Shown: positions 46,674 to 57,721 of the stretch, piece by piece
How the letters are laid out: the number at the start of each line of letters is the position of its first letter
How positions within the stretch are numbered: the first letter of the stretch is position 1
From: Chiua virens
Taxonomy: Eukaryota; Basidiomycota; Agaricomycetes; Boletales; Boletaceae
Assembly (NCBI GenBank): GCA_019787685.1
Contig: JAHNUO010000003.1
Coordinates: 992,001 to 1,056,000, forward strand
DNA length: 64,000 bases
Direction of reading: 5' to 3'
The notes under the pieces: generated by a model
The model's input: the letters and a program-made list of their open reading frames with translations, nothing else
Database searches by the model: none
Told to the model about the DNA's origin: nothing
Translations under genes and position numbers: made by a program

Positions 46674-48934
46674 TCATGAGTGAGACATACCTCCCCGGTC
46701 CCCGCCACCACTTCCTCGTCCTCGGCCGCGACCACGACCCCTACCACGATTTTCACCGTCTCCGTTATTACGCCAATCACCATCCATGCGATTGCTGCGA
46801 TGACCTAGGATAGAGTTACTTAACGGAAGATAAAGAGGATTATTGGAAATATTCACCACGATCACCACCACGATCACCATAACGGTCACCACCACGCTCG
46901 CCACCACGATCACCACCACGCTCGCCACCACGGTCACCGCCACGATCACCACCACGGTCACCATAACGGTCACCACCACGCTCGCCACCACGGTCACCGC
47001 CACGATCACCACCACGATCACCATAACGGTCACCACCACGCTCGCCACCACGGTCACCGCCACGATCGCCGCCACGATCACCATAACGGTCACCACCACG
47101 ATCACCACCACGGTCACCATAACGGTCACCACCACGATCACCACGGTCACCACCACGGTCACCATTACGATCACCATTACGATCACCACCCCGATTGCCA
47201 CCCCTGTAGCCGCCCCGCTCTCCTCCGCGATGCAAGCCTGATCTGTCACCGCGGAATCCTCCACGCATATGACCGCGTTCACCGCGATAACCTCTACCCC
47301 GTCCGCGACCGGATCCACGTGCTGATTGTGTGAAACCGTCTTCCGTCCGGGGTACGGGAGCGGAAGCATCTCCGTTCAGAAGTGGCGCAGGCGCAGGCAA
47401 GTTGACTTCGATCGCCTGAACGACTGGTGTCGCGGAACCAGGTGGCGCGAAGCTCGCTTGGAGGTTTGCAATTGAAGGAAGCCCGCCCTCTTCATCTGCC
47501 TCTGCCCAATCAATCGGTTGAGTTGAGATTGACTGCGTATAACAAGATTAACAGGATTGTATTCAACAAAAGAATGTAATGCTGACCTCTACTGGTTCGA
47601 CAGATGCATTTTCAGCGACATGGAGTTGTTCTTCGGGAGCGACGCTAGGTTCTGCCTCGGGATTTTCTACCCATTCGGCGTTGTTTTCAAATGTCGGTGC
47701 TTCCAACTCACTGGCTTGCATGAAATGGAAGCTACCAGAGACACTCATAGAACCAGGGATGCCTGCTACAGGTTCATCGACATCCACTGGCGCAGCAGGC
47801 TCTTCTAATTCTGGTTCAACTGGCAGAGGAGTGGGTTCGCGGGGTGGATTGAGGAAAGACTGCACAATAGTTAACAACCGGGTAACTGAAAGAAAGATTA
47901 TTAGTCACACGACCCTCGAGTTCAAGTTACTTACATGATACTCCATTGAGGTCACCCTCGCCGGAGAGAAAACTAGAAAGAACTGGTGCTCTTGGTATCA
48001 CCTTCTTCTCCCAAAAGGGCAGTCATATGCCGCGAAGATAGCTGCGCCTTCATTGTCGTCAAAATCGAGTACAGCAGAGGGGATATCCCGGGAAGCAAGC
48101 ACAGTACGCAGACGAAGGAGAGTGAGTACTGAAGAGATCCGTGAAACATAAGCTTCCTATCAGGAAATACAAGATTAGAAAACGAGACCTAAAAGTATGA
48201 TTCATCCTTGCCTGCGCAGAGAAAACGGCGTCTTGGACTTTGAGAAACTCTATGCGTTCTGCTTCTGCGTGTTTAAATGCTTGATCACGCGATACCTCCA
48301 TCTCATGTGCCTAAAAGTATGACACGTTGAGGGTGATGGCGACCGACCTACAAGATCTCACATACCTCTATCGACTTCTTGACCTCGTCGAGTTCTTTGT
48401 AGACAGCCTCGAGAGAGGGGAGGGTTTTGAAGTGTGCGCTTTTGGTCATCATTGAGTTTTTCGTAGTCAGTTGCAGCATAGCTTGCGACCCGAGACTGTT
48501 ATGAGGTCGATCAATTTAACGATACAATGTTTTTGGGAGGACGAGCATACGATTTTCTTGTTAAGAGCGCGCATACGCTTTTGGACGAGTTCGATGATAG
48601 GGCTGGATTTGGGAGCGAGGTCGTCGTGGGTGGCCGCTTCGGAAGCAGGGGGGATCTCGAGAGGGGCATTGTCATCCTTGACATCGGGCTCGACGACAGG
48701 ACCGTCGACGAGGGGGACGGGGGCAATGTCGGGGATGGTGACGGAGCCATCTGCGGGAGAGCCGGGGGTCTTTCCAGTCTTGCGTTTTTTGCGCTGAGAT
48801 TTTGAGAGAGGATGCTGGGAGAGGTGCGCCTGGGATGAGACGTGGGTCAGCCATGAAGTGTCGAATCGAAAATGGTGTTTGAACGAGCCAAGCCAATTTG
48901 AAGGGGGCGTATTCAATTTCCCACGACTACTCAT
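46674..48934 (-). CDS. Coiled-coil/RGG-box RNA-binding protein (caprin-like), frame broken twice
   Basis: The architecture resembles caprin: an N-terminal coiled coil and a C-terminal RGG region, as in cytoplasmic mRNA-granule proteins. Seven exons are readable (48934-48551, 48495-48366, 48310-48212, 48156-47935, 47885-47587, 47532-46857, 46804-46674). The third ends at a GC donor (GCAAGG). Conserved-looking runs are [68 protein letters not shown] and [17 protein letters not shown]. One extra base at about 48429 and one missing base near 48020 break the frame. The exon phases agree only if both are corrected, which argues for sequence error. The RGG tract is built of tandem [12 protein letters not shown] units. 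The first ATG (48934) overlaps the ATG of the divergent BTB gene, so the true start is probably nearer 48854. Confidence 0.6.
46857..47200 (-). repeat. 60-base minisatellite encoding GGDR-type repeats
   Basis: A 12-base unit (Gly-Gly-Asp-Arg and variants YGDR, GGER) is organised in higher-order repeats of 60 bases that recur almost exactly at 46930-47110. Encoded Arg-Gly motifs would bind RNA and be methylation targets. Copy number is probably variable between strains. Confidence 0.8.
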
Positions 48935-50028
48935 GACTGACCTTCACAAACACACAGATCTCTCCTTTTCCGATGGCAACGTCGTCCTCCTCGCCGGGAA
49001 TGACTACTTCATCGTACACCAAGGACTCCTCGTGAGACACTCTCAGGTCATTCACGACCGTATCAAGTCCATGGACACGTCCACAGTCATCGAGGGTCGT
49101 CCCGTCCTCACATTACCCGACTCCGCGCGAAGCGTCACATACCTCTTGCAAGCCTTGTATGACGGCATGTCTGTGCTCTCTTACTCGCTTTCCTGCCCCC
49201 GCTTTGACGTCTCCTAGTTCCTTTCTTACCTACGACGAAGCGGGCTTTCCCATCGTCGCAAGTCTTCTTCGCGTCCTCACTGCCTACAAGATCCACCGCA
49301 TCCGCCACGACATCTTACGTGTTCTCTCCAACTCTTGGCCAACCAATCTCTCCCAATGGCAGGCCCGTGAATACACCGTGACCTCTCCCGACGGCGTGTA
49401 CTCTCCCCGCCCTAGTCTGCCACATCCCGTGTCGGTACTCCCTTGTCGTCGCAACAAATGACTTCACTACTATTGCAGAGACGTCATCAAGCTCGCTAGA
49501 GACATCAATGCCCCCTTCCTCTTGCCCTCCGCCATGTACGATCTCTCTCGTTCCGCTCCTAGCGAAGCTGCGACAGGCGTCTTCAATGCCCAACTCGGCG
49601 ACTACATCCGTCTGGACGAATCCGATCTTCTCTGTGTGCTTCGTGGACGCGAACACGCCGCACGTTACTTTTCCACCTTTATTGTGAACGAACTCGAAGG
49701 ACGAATCCCCTCTACCTGGTGTCTCCGCCGTAACGACGCCATCCCTCTGGCCCAGCGTGCTTGTCAAATTGCGTTCGAGGCCATCACCTTCGAGCTCCTT
49801 CGAGATATCAATGGAATCATCAGCCACCGTACTTCCGATCCCCTCTACGCCATGTCCGAGGCCGAGGCCATGCAGACAAGGGAAAGCACTCCCGAGGACG
49901 GCTCTTCTACCATGCGGACATGCGAGGCTTGCCGTGCCGAATTTTCGACCGTGGTCCTTACAGCGAAGGAAGGTTTCTGGCGCAATCTTCCTCTCTGGTT
50001 CGCTATAGACGTCCCAAAGTGGGGTTGA
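48933..50028 (+). CDS. BTB/POZ-domain protein
   Basis: This is a member of the large basidiomycete BTB family, commonly dimerising adaptors, some for cullin-3 ligases. Three exons (48933-49168, 49218-49430, 49479-50028) give 332 residues. The BTB fold opens with LSFSDGNVVLLAGNDYFIVHQGLLVRHSQVI and continues VLTLPDSARSVTYLLQALYDG, then DEAGFPIVASLLRVLTAYKI. The C-terminal part, typical of this family, has LARDINAPFLLPSAMYDLSR, DESDLLCVLRGREHAARYF and a CxxC pair (MRTCEACRAEF). The first intron donor (GTCTGT) was chosen to keep YDG-ISFLTYDEAGF in frame. Its ATG overlaps by two bases the first ATG of the divergent reverse-strand gene, so the two share a promoter. All exons read without frame breaks, unlike the neighbours. 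Confidence 0.85.
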
Positions 50029-50212
50029 TCGTTGATCGTTGTTTCCATTGTATTGTATGACCCCATTTGATTAGTCGCTGATGTACTTTGAAGTGGTATT
50101 GTATAAAATGACTAGAATTACTTTCCCGCGTCACCTGCTTGTCTCGCTCGCCACTTAGCGTAACGTTTCACCAGTCTCTTCAAGACCATTCCAAGTCTCA
50201 ACGTCCAACACC
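50029..50212. promoter_or_regulatory. Short gap upstream of SPO11
   Basis: These 184 bases must contain the 3' end of the BTB gene and the SPO11 promoter. A TATA-like TATAAAATG lies at about 50101-50109. Confidence 0.3.
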
Positions 50213-52148
50213 ATGATAGACTCAGAAGGTGACATTGACAACCAGCAGAGTGCCCTGGAACTGGAAAAATACCAAAGCGATAGGGAATCACATTGCACCG
50301 AGAGCGATCAAGAAGAACTCGAAGAACAAGATATAAGGGCGTACGTGTCGTACCACTCCATTCTTTTGAGCGTATAAATACAGGTCGGGGGACCAGCGAA
50401 ACAGTATCGCGAATTGAAGACCTCGCCCTCGATATCCTTGAGGCAAATTGTGATGTCAGTCAAAAAATCCCGACGAGAGCATCGACGGAACGGGGCCAAG
50501 ATCGAGATTCAACTCGCAGACAGAAGAAAGGACAAAGCTGGAGGGTAACTAGTAACTGCTCGACCTCGTCTTTTCCTAGCCCTGTGCACTTTCATCGCAT
50601 AGGTCAACTTCCCGAGTGGTCCGCTACCCAACTCAAAGGAGCCCAAGTTCGATGCCGGTCGGTATGTAAAGGAGAATCGTATCCTGTCAATGCGACTGAC
50701 ATGTTAGATAACCATCAGCCCAGCTTCTGCGGGTGATGAACTTTGCACATGAGGCCCTCACCGAGGATCTCTCGCTAACCAAACGGTAGGAAGCCGTCTT
50801 CTTTGTAAAGTTCAGGTCACGCATTTCCGGGGCAGTGATTTGTTTTACAAAGACGTCACCCTATTCAAATCCCAAAAGACAGGTAGACAAGGTGAGCACT
50901 AGCGTGGACAGTTCAATCTGATGGCGTCTAACTGGGTCAGCTCGTGGACGACCTTGCAGCCACCTTGAAAGTCGATAGGGCAGATCTAAACATAGTAACT
51001 ACTCCGCCCAGACCGCGACTCGCAGCTGACAGACGCATATAGCGTGCTACCTTCGAAGGGCCTCGTTTGTGGTAGTGGTCTAACTATACATCTCTTGGAT
51101 GGCCAAGTTTTGCAAATCAATGACTCCGAGGTATGCATTGCATCTCGATAGCGTAATTCATCACGTTCGATGGTGTAATTAGGGCACCTTGATCCCTCCT
51201 GGAGAAGATATCGAACGGTTCGAAGTCAAGCCCGATGTTAGCTGGGTTCTTGTGGCCGAAAAGGAGGTAACGCACTGTTTCCCGACATTGGCCACCGTTG
51301 ATGCATTTTTTCTTCGTATACAGGCCGTCTTTCACACATTATGCCGATTAGAATTCACCAAGTACCCTGGTTTACCAGGGTGCGGGTTAATCATCACAGT
51401 AAAACGCCCCACTTGTCCTTTCAGGACCTTCTCAATGTGTCTTTCAGGGAAAAGGGTACCCAGATATCGCCACTCGACAACTCGTGAAGACATTAGTCTG
51501 ACAATCTACCGGAAAAGTGAGCGCGATCTGGAATCAACTCGTACTCGCCTAATGGGTTTCTGCAGCATACCGATCATGGGTCTGGTTGACGGAGATGCTT
51601 ATGGTTTGGACATACTTTCGGTCTACAGATACGGTAGTCAAAGTCTGCGGCACGAGAACGAAAAGCTCGCAGCGAATCGCATTCAATGGCTGGGAGTAAG
51701 AGCCGCAGATCTTGCGAGGTAGCACGGGACAAACTGTTCTGCGATATCCTTTCTGAAACATCCTGGCAGCTTAAATATTCACCTGGATACACTGATTCCA
51801 ATCACGAAACATGATGTCAAGAAAGTAAGTCGTGCGGTGCTCAGTACTGTTGTCCTTGTCGCACTTTTGAATCGTGGGCCTTTTGTAGGCCTTGGCAATG
51901 CTACGAAACGGAAGCAATCTACCTGTAGAATGGAGGTATGGTGTCTAATTTGATTTAGGCGGCAGTCTTTAGTTTTGTTTTGTAGAAAAGAGCTCACGCG
52001 CATTTTGCACACCAGAAGAAAGGCGGAAATCGAGATTTTGTCTGGGGGTGGGTCGGGAAGTCAAGATGTTGAGGGACGCAGAGGAACGTCTTGCTTCGTG
52101 CATTATGTTTGTCACAGAATCCTTCATTTCGTAGAGATGTCCACGTAA
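50213..52148 (+). CDS. SPO11: Meiotic recombination protein Spo11 (TOP6A family), frameshifted
   Basis: Spo11 makes the DNA double-strand breaks that start meiotic recombination. Exons with good splice sites are 50719-50785 (QLLRVMNFAHEALTEDLSLTKR), 50836-50891 (RDLFYKDVTLFKSQ, with the catalytic Tyr), 50941-50994 (LVDDLAATLKVDRADLNI), 51043-51130, 51183-51266 (GTLIPPGED..VLVAEKE), 51324-51398, 51448-51516 (GKGYPDIATRQLVKTL), 51566-51718 (MGLVDGDAYGLDILSVY, the Toprim Asp pair), 51770-51824, 51889-51935 and 51986-52148 (ILHTRRKAEIEIL). Three extra single bases (about 50883, 51061 and 51496) break the frame at conserved positions. Each sits where the exon phases otherwise agree. The 5' exons from the ATG at 50213 are less certain. 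The stop lies 54 bases before the next gene's ATG. Confidence 0.82.
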
Positions 52149-52202
52149 GTTGAGATTTCCTAGTCCGGGCCGGTGCGGGACATAGCCTTGTCGTTGGCCA
52201 CC

Positions 52203-55200
52203 ATGATACAGAACACAATCGGATGGCTTCAGGAACACGAAAAGTTTACTCTTCCCACATTGGAACCCGTCTCGTCGTATTTTTCTATACCCCGCCTGGA
52301 TGACAGGCCGCAAGACCCAATAGTTCGAACCATACAACCACTCGTTCAATCGTCCCCGGTCTTACCACTACCTCCTGTCACGGTCGATCCAGATGTATCA
52401 ATTCAGATCAAACCTACACTCAGTACATTGTGGAAAGACGCGTCACTTCCTCGTTCTCAAGACGTCGTGAGCGCGTCTTTTATTGTCATTCGTGACGTGT
52501 AATCGACTGTACATGATAGGATCTTTCGATGTGTTGGGATCCAAATCCTCCCATGAACAATCGAAATCCTCCATTTTTAACCGAACAACATCGCAAGCTG
52601 TTAGGTTCCCTACGGAACTGGTCAGTCTAGTTATGTATTCCGGTCTGCAGAGTAAGAGTATCCCAGCGTTGATGGTGGTCATCCTAGGACACAGTCTAAT
52701 ACGAACGCAAAGTATGCAAAAGGCAATCGAACTGCGGAGAGTGACCTGTTCGCTTCGCTTCACCTGGTTGTTCTTGGAACCTCGTCGTCAGTTATACGTG
52801 TGGGACACACACTCGCAATCAGTTCGTGTGCGCTGCATCGTCCGACGCATCCGAATTGTGTCTCAACGTCGGGATGTCGCCAAGGTCCGTGATCTTCTGG
52901 GGTTGCGAACGCTTCCTAACAACCTCCAAAGTATGTTACAACGATTTCTTGACCTGGGTTCGCTCGTACGCCGATTAGAACAGCTGGTTCAGGAGCTTCG
53001 CGCGAGGTGAGGATGTCATTCGCGTTTTCACGATCTAGGCTTATTCCAAATTTGCAAACCAAGACAACGGCGTACCTAATACCACCGTGCATGCTTTTGC
53101 TCACGGTCTATCATCAGTCCTCACATTCATTCGAAACCGTTTGGCAGTGCGGACCGCTCTCGTGTGACGCCGGGTCATCCGGTCTTCATGGCCTCGCTAC
53201 AGGTATGGCTTTACTACGCTGAACTAGAACAGATGGTGACCTCGCTTGCTTCGATGTGCTCTAGGGTGAGTAGCAGTTCAGTTTGCTCTCTCTAGTTAGT
53301 GGTCATGACAGAGTTAGGGCATGGACACCACTCCTGACAGATTTTCCGAGCTTCCGATCCCTCCGTTCGAACTATTGTCCCTCATCTTTGAAACGTTCGA
53401 AACGCATATAGAACGTCACTCTCCGCGAGATATCACAGCCATCATGGCGTACATCCTAACGATATCGTCCAAGCCGTATATTCATGCCCTGTGCCGGTTA
53501 TTAGCCTACGGTGAAGCCCGCCAGGTGCATACCGTTGCCATCGAGAAAAGCCAACTCATGGATCTTACGTCTCAATTCGAAGGGGACGAAGCAGAAAGCG
53601 TCTGGCGCGGTGAGGAGAATACTGTCGACGCTGATGGTCCATTCCCGAAATTTGTTCCAGAGAGCTTGGCAAACATCCTCCCAGCGGCACACAAGTCATT
53701 GAAGCTACTCGAGGCCGCTAAACCAGAACACCCAATTTTCTCCACTGTATTGCCTTCGAAAGAAATCTCTTGGACCTGGACTGAAGAGAATATCAAAAGT
53801 CAATGGAACGGTGTCGAGGTCGGTGATCGTCCAGTGGCAAGCGAAAACCGGACCGGGTCAAACCTGTCTGGATGATTCACAAAGAGAACAATCATCGGAC
53901 GATGACGATCCTGTCGCAGCATTCAAAATATTCGACTTGGAACCAGGAATGTTCTCATCATCAGAACACGACTCTGGGGATTTCCTTGATGAATTCATGG
54001 TCAACTTTCCGAGTATATTTCCGCATATCACACCGACCCCATCTCTTCTGTGCCAACTTATGTTCACACCTCTCCGAGATCACGCTACTTCCCTCTCCCA
54101 AGCACTCCTGGCAGTGTTTCTAGATCGATCTTCTTTCCTCTGCATTGATGCACACCTCGAACTACTCCGCTCCCATATGCTACTCACATCACAATCATTC
54201 AAGTCGCGGCTTTGTGCCGCTTTATTTTCGGACGCGGAAGACCGAACATCCCACAGCGTGCAACTGTACAATCTACTGCGATACAAATCAAAAGGCACAA
54301 CACTACCTGATCAATCTTACACAGGCCGTTGGCCCGTAGGACTGGCACCACTGCTGGTGACCAGGGATTCCTGGCCTCCCGGTGGTTCTGAGCTCAGCTT
54401 CCTCCTCCGTACTGTTATAGTTGATTCCCAGCAGAATAACCCCCAGAATGCGGAAATTAACCCTTCTGAACTGGACGGTGCTCACCGTGTAATGGAGGAA
54501 GCAGAATTTCGCTTGGGTTTTGCTATACGTGAACTCAGCGGGAGGGGACAGGAACGATGGCTTGATCCTCTTTGTAAGTTGGTGATTTATTTTATATAGA
54601 AAGAAGCACCCTCTGATCGAACGTATTTATAGCTATCGAGTACGCTTGATTTTTCTCCAAGACGGCGCCCTATATTCATATCCGACAGAGCGTTAGATTT
54701 TTTGTATCTTGATTACAAGGTTCCGCAACCTCTACAAGTGTTGATTCCCACTGCGGTCCTTTCAAAGTATCAAAGGATCTTTGCACTCTTGCTCCGCTTG
54801 ACGCGAGGTGCGTTAACCCTATTTCCGCATGCCAAATGACTGACATGCATGCATAGTGGAGTGCGCGATTCGTTCCGTTTTTCGCTTGACACGCACCACT
54901 GCGCTCCCTCTATTCCCAACGCTGACCTCCTCTCGCGTACTACTGCTCCATTTCCGATTCGCGGCGCACTCATTTCTCAGCGCACTGTCCACGTATATAT
55001 ACAGTGCTGCCATTGGTGGCAACTTCGACGCTTTTCTGTCAGCGCATCACGGCTTGTCGGGACTACGCCCGATATCCCGACTGGCTTCCGGGATGTGTTT
55101 GCCCTGGCAGACTGCCACTCCTCGGTTCTGGACGACATTCTCGCCGCTTGTCTCTTGAGGTCGTCGCAAAGGGCTGCTGGTGATCTTTTGAGAGGGACGC

Positions 55201-55547
55201 TGGAAGTCGTCCTCGAGTTTTGTGTCCTGGTGGGTGACCTGAAGGATGGGCGGATGCAAGAGTACCAAGCATCACCCGCGCTGGAGACGCTTTACATCTC
55301 TTTCCGGAAAAAGGTGACCGAATTGGTCAGTCAAATGTGGATACCGTGCGATCGTTGTGTCTGACCTGACGACCAGATGCGGGCCTTGGATGTCATGCTC
55401 GAAAAGCATGGAAAAAGTCGGGGTCCGGAACAACTTCAAGCGGCCTATCCGGAATGGGAGTCGGGAGTACCGCCTGGTGGGGTAGATGCCCTTCGGCATC
55501 TCTTGACGAGTCTAAACCAGAATGATTGGTGGACAAAACCACACTGA
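52203..55547 (+). CDS. Gamma-tubulin complex component (GCP6-like), frame broken
   Basis: GCP proteins build the ring that nucleates microtubules at the spindle pole. The ATG at 52203 begins MIQNTIGWLQEHEKFTLPTL. Readable parts in order: DLSMCWDPNPP..LGSLRNW (52525-52620), VHAFAHGLSSVLTFIRNRLA (about 53087), VWLYYAELEQMVTSLASM (about 53202), PPFELLSLIFETFETHIERHSPRDITAIMAYIL (53357-53460), IFDLEPGMF to ERWLDPL (53929-54573). The GCP core then reads ALDFLYLDYKVPQPLQVLIPTAVLSKYQRIFALLLRL, ending FRDVFALADCHSSVLDDILAACLLRS. The C-terminus is MRALDVML..NQNDWWTKPH. A 7-base microexon (54633-54639) is required. One-base shifts near 53150 and 55060 break the frame, and the region 52620-53080 was not fully resolved. 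It converges with CDC6. Confidence 0.75.
54633..54639 (+). other. 7-base microexon in GCP6-like gene
   Basis: CTATCGA lies between TTTATAG and GTACGC. Joining it to the exon ending CCTCTTT and the one starting AGCGTTAG gives the family run PLSIEALDFLYLDY; skipping it breaks the frame. Confidence 0.7.
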
Positions 55548-55713
55548 AGGTGTCATTGAAAGCATGATATCCAATTACATATGTATGAGTGATAGCGATG
55601 TTGCCGTGCGGTATAAATCTAAAAGCATAACTAAAACACGTCCTACAAAACCCATCGAAAGAGCAAAGATGAATAATAGTTACATGTGGTCATCCGTAAG
55701 TCGTGAAAAAAGA
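55548..55713. other. Convergent gap between GCP6-like gene and CDC6
   Basis: 166 bases containing both 3' ends; nothing else was seen. Confidence 0.5.
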
Positions 55714-57321
55714 TCAGCATTCGAAAGCCTCGGGTAGGATGTTTGGGTCGCGTAGGGTGGGAGTCATGTCTTTGGTAGTCCGCCGGCTCTCCCGAATCCA
55801 TATTGCGCGCACTTCTTCTTCTCGTGGATCGGTGTTCGTTGACGTTGTGCCCGCGCCTAAACCCCGCAACACCTCTTCGACGCGAAGCGAATCCACTAAT
55901 TGAACCTCTGGAACGGACGCGGCTCCCTTGCTCGGTGATCCAAAGGACGTCGTTCGACCGAGACCACGGCGACCCGACTTGGAAGGCGACAATATCGTCG
56001 CAGGAAGCAACAGACGACGAGACAATGCCCGACGTCTCGAGCAACCCAACGAGGTCGTCAAACTCGCTCCTGGACACCGGTGTCAAAACGCCATTCTCGG
56101 CGCGTTCGAGGACCGTGGCGTAATATGTGTACAGCTGGGGAAGCTGGAGGAGGCGGCGTTTAGCGGCGGCGCTGCGCTTGGTAGGTGTTTTGGGAGGGGC
56201 GTTGGAGATGGCGGCGAGGGGGAGCGCGGCGTCTTTGCGCTGGGCGGCGAGGACGATGGCGAGGAGGACGAGTCGGGATTGGAGGCCGAGGTTGCGGACT
56301 TTGACGGCTGTCTCGCTATTGTTGGACGGGCCGGTGGGATTGGAGGTTGAGGAGTGAGAATGGGAGGACGTGGAAGGGAGGTAGGCTTTGAGTGCGGCCA
56401 GGATGTGGTTGGGTGTGACGGGGGGAATGGGTTGCGCCAAGGGGTTTTCGGAGGTGGGAGAGGATGAGACGGCAAGGTCGATGGCACCGCGAAGGACCTC
56501 AAAGAGCGTTCGGACGTCACCGGTCTGTGAGGCAACTTTTTTGGAGAGCAAGGTCAAGGGACCGGTGGGCAGGAATGCCTTAACTTGTGCCGAAGCACCG
56601 TCGGCGTCGAATAAGGGTGATAACCGGGTTTGCAGTACTTCGAGTAGCTGGGAGGCCGTGTAGGCACCGAAATGGAGCGTGAGGACACTAGGCTGCTTCG
56701 TCGTTGGATAGACTTGCGGAGGTAGGGAGGGTATGAGTGTTTGCTATGCCGATGATGCGAACGGAGGATGCGTGTTTACGCGCGAACGAAAAGATGGCGG
56801 AGAGAGCATGGGGTGATCTTGCAATATGATCGAGTTCGTCGAGGACGATGAGACTGGCAGGCGCGTCAGCAGACAGACGCGGAGGGAATGACAGGCAAGA
56901 CGCACCATCTTCGCTGTTGTGAGACAATCATCTTTTCCAATAGTCGCCTTCCCTTTGCCTTGGGGCCCTTGGTCCTCTTCACCAACGTGGCATTGTCCAT
57001 GTGCTCGTGGAGACAATCCCAGAGATCATCCACGTTGTGCAAGGCCATACAATTGATGGTGATGACCCGGAGGTCATCGCAAAACGTGAGTCCGGCCAAG
57101 ACAGCATTGGCGAGCGCTGTCTTTCCGGTGCCAGGTGTCCCGGAGATGAAGAGGGAGGATTTGAGTGGTTCATCGGCGCAGGGCTCGCGCGCCGAGGCGA
57201 CGAATGTGGTGATCACGTCGCGCTCGGTAGACCTGCCAGCAATAGCAAATGTGCCGTTGCATGTTGCTCTGAGCAGCGCGCGAACGCGGGCGTGAATAGG
57301 GATAAGGGCGACGGGGGGCAT
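55714..57321 (-). CDS. CDC6: Cell division control protein 6 (AAA+ replication licensing ATPase), frame broken
   Basis: Cdc6 loads MCM helicase at origins with ORC. From the high end, PIHARVRALLRATCNG and IAGRSTERD precede the Walker A motif GTPGTGKTALANAVL and VITINCMALHN. Walker B follows as LIVLDELDHIARSPHALSAIF. Then come VRIIGIANTHTLP (sensor 1), VLTLHFGAYTASQLLEVL, QTGDVRTLFEVLRGAIDLA (sensor 2 helix), the winged-helix part NLGLQSRLVLLAIVLAAQRKDA, LPQLYTYYATVLERA, and VQLVDSLRVEEVLRGLG near the end. One extra base at each of about 56925, 56700 and 55995 breaks the frame; none is explained by an intron. The N-terminus is short: upstream of 57321 the frame stays open (TFASSTSTPP) back to an acceptor at about 57355, so a first exon with the usual regulatory tail was missed. 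Confidence 0.82.
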
Positions 57322-57721
57322 TGGAGGAGTTGACGTTGAAGACGCGAAGGTCTGTGTGAGACAACGTATAATTCACAACAACGCGTCAACAAACGCGTCT
57401 CGATCGCTTACAAATTCCCACGACCAAACTCACTCCACAGCTCCATCGGAACATGCACACATCTCATGACATCTCCGAGTCAAACTGGGAGAGCACATGC
57501 GAGGGTGAGATGCAACGAAATAAGTTGTTTTCTCCCACACTCACCCCACAAAAGTTCCGATCATAGTCGTCTTATAAACCTGTTCCGTTGCAAGGCAGGT
57601 ATGTACAGCCTGCCAGTGAGCTGAACACCGGACTAAACGCGATCTCATAACTGCCTCAGTGCCTGCGCAGGGCGGCGCCTAATCCCCTTTTACACCTCTC
57701 CTTCCCCCTGCCGTGACGACC
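57322..57721. promoter_or_regulatory. Divergent promoter region
   Basis: This region lies between CDC6 (-) and the membrane protein (+). It probably includes an unplaced first exon of CDC6 near 57355-57540. A TATA-like TTATAAAC lies at about 57571-57578 on the forward strand. Confidence 0.35.

Noticed and set aside
46843..47241. Forward-strand 132-residue ORF made almost only of Thr, Ile and Val
   Set aside because: It is the antisense shadow of the GGDR-encoding repeat; repetitive codons keep all frames open.
46674..47369. Long reverse-strand ORF with repeated VVTVMV-type residues
   Set aside because: It is a frame-shifted shadow of the RGG repeat; only its last part coincides with the true final exon.
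50455..50479. A 25-base intron in the SPO11 5' region
   Set aside because: The phase is right but it is too short for splicing; a one-base error is as likely, so the 5' model is left uncertain.
25184..52148. A meiosis gene cluster (MND1 and SPO11 together)
   Set aside because: They are 25 kb apart with unrelated genes between, so co-location is probably chance.
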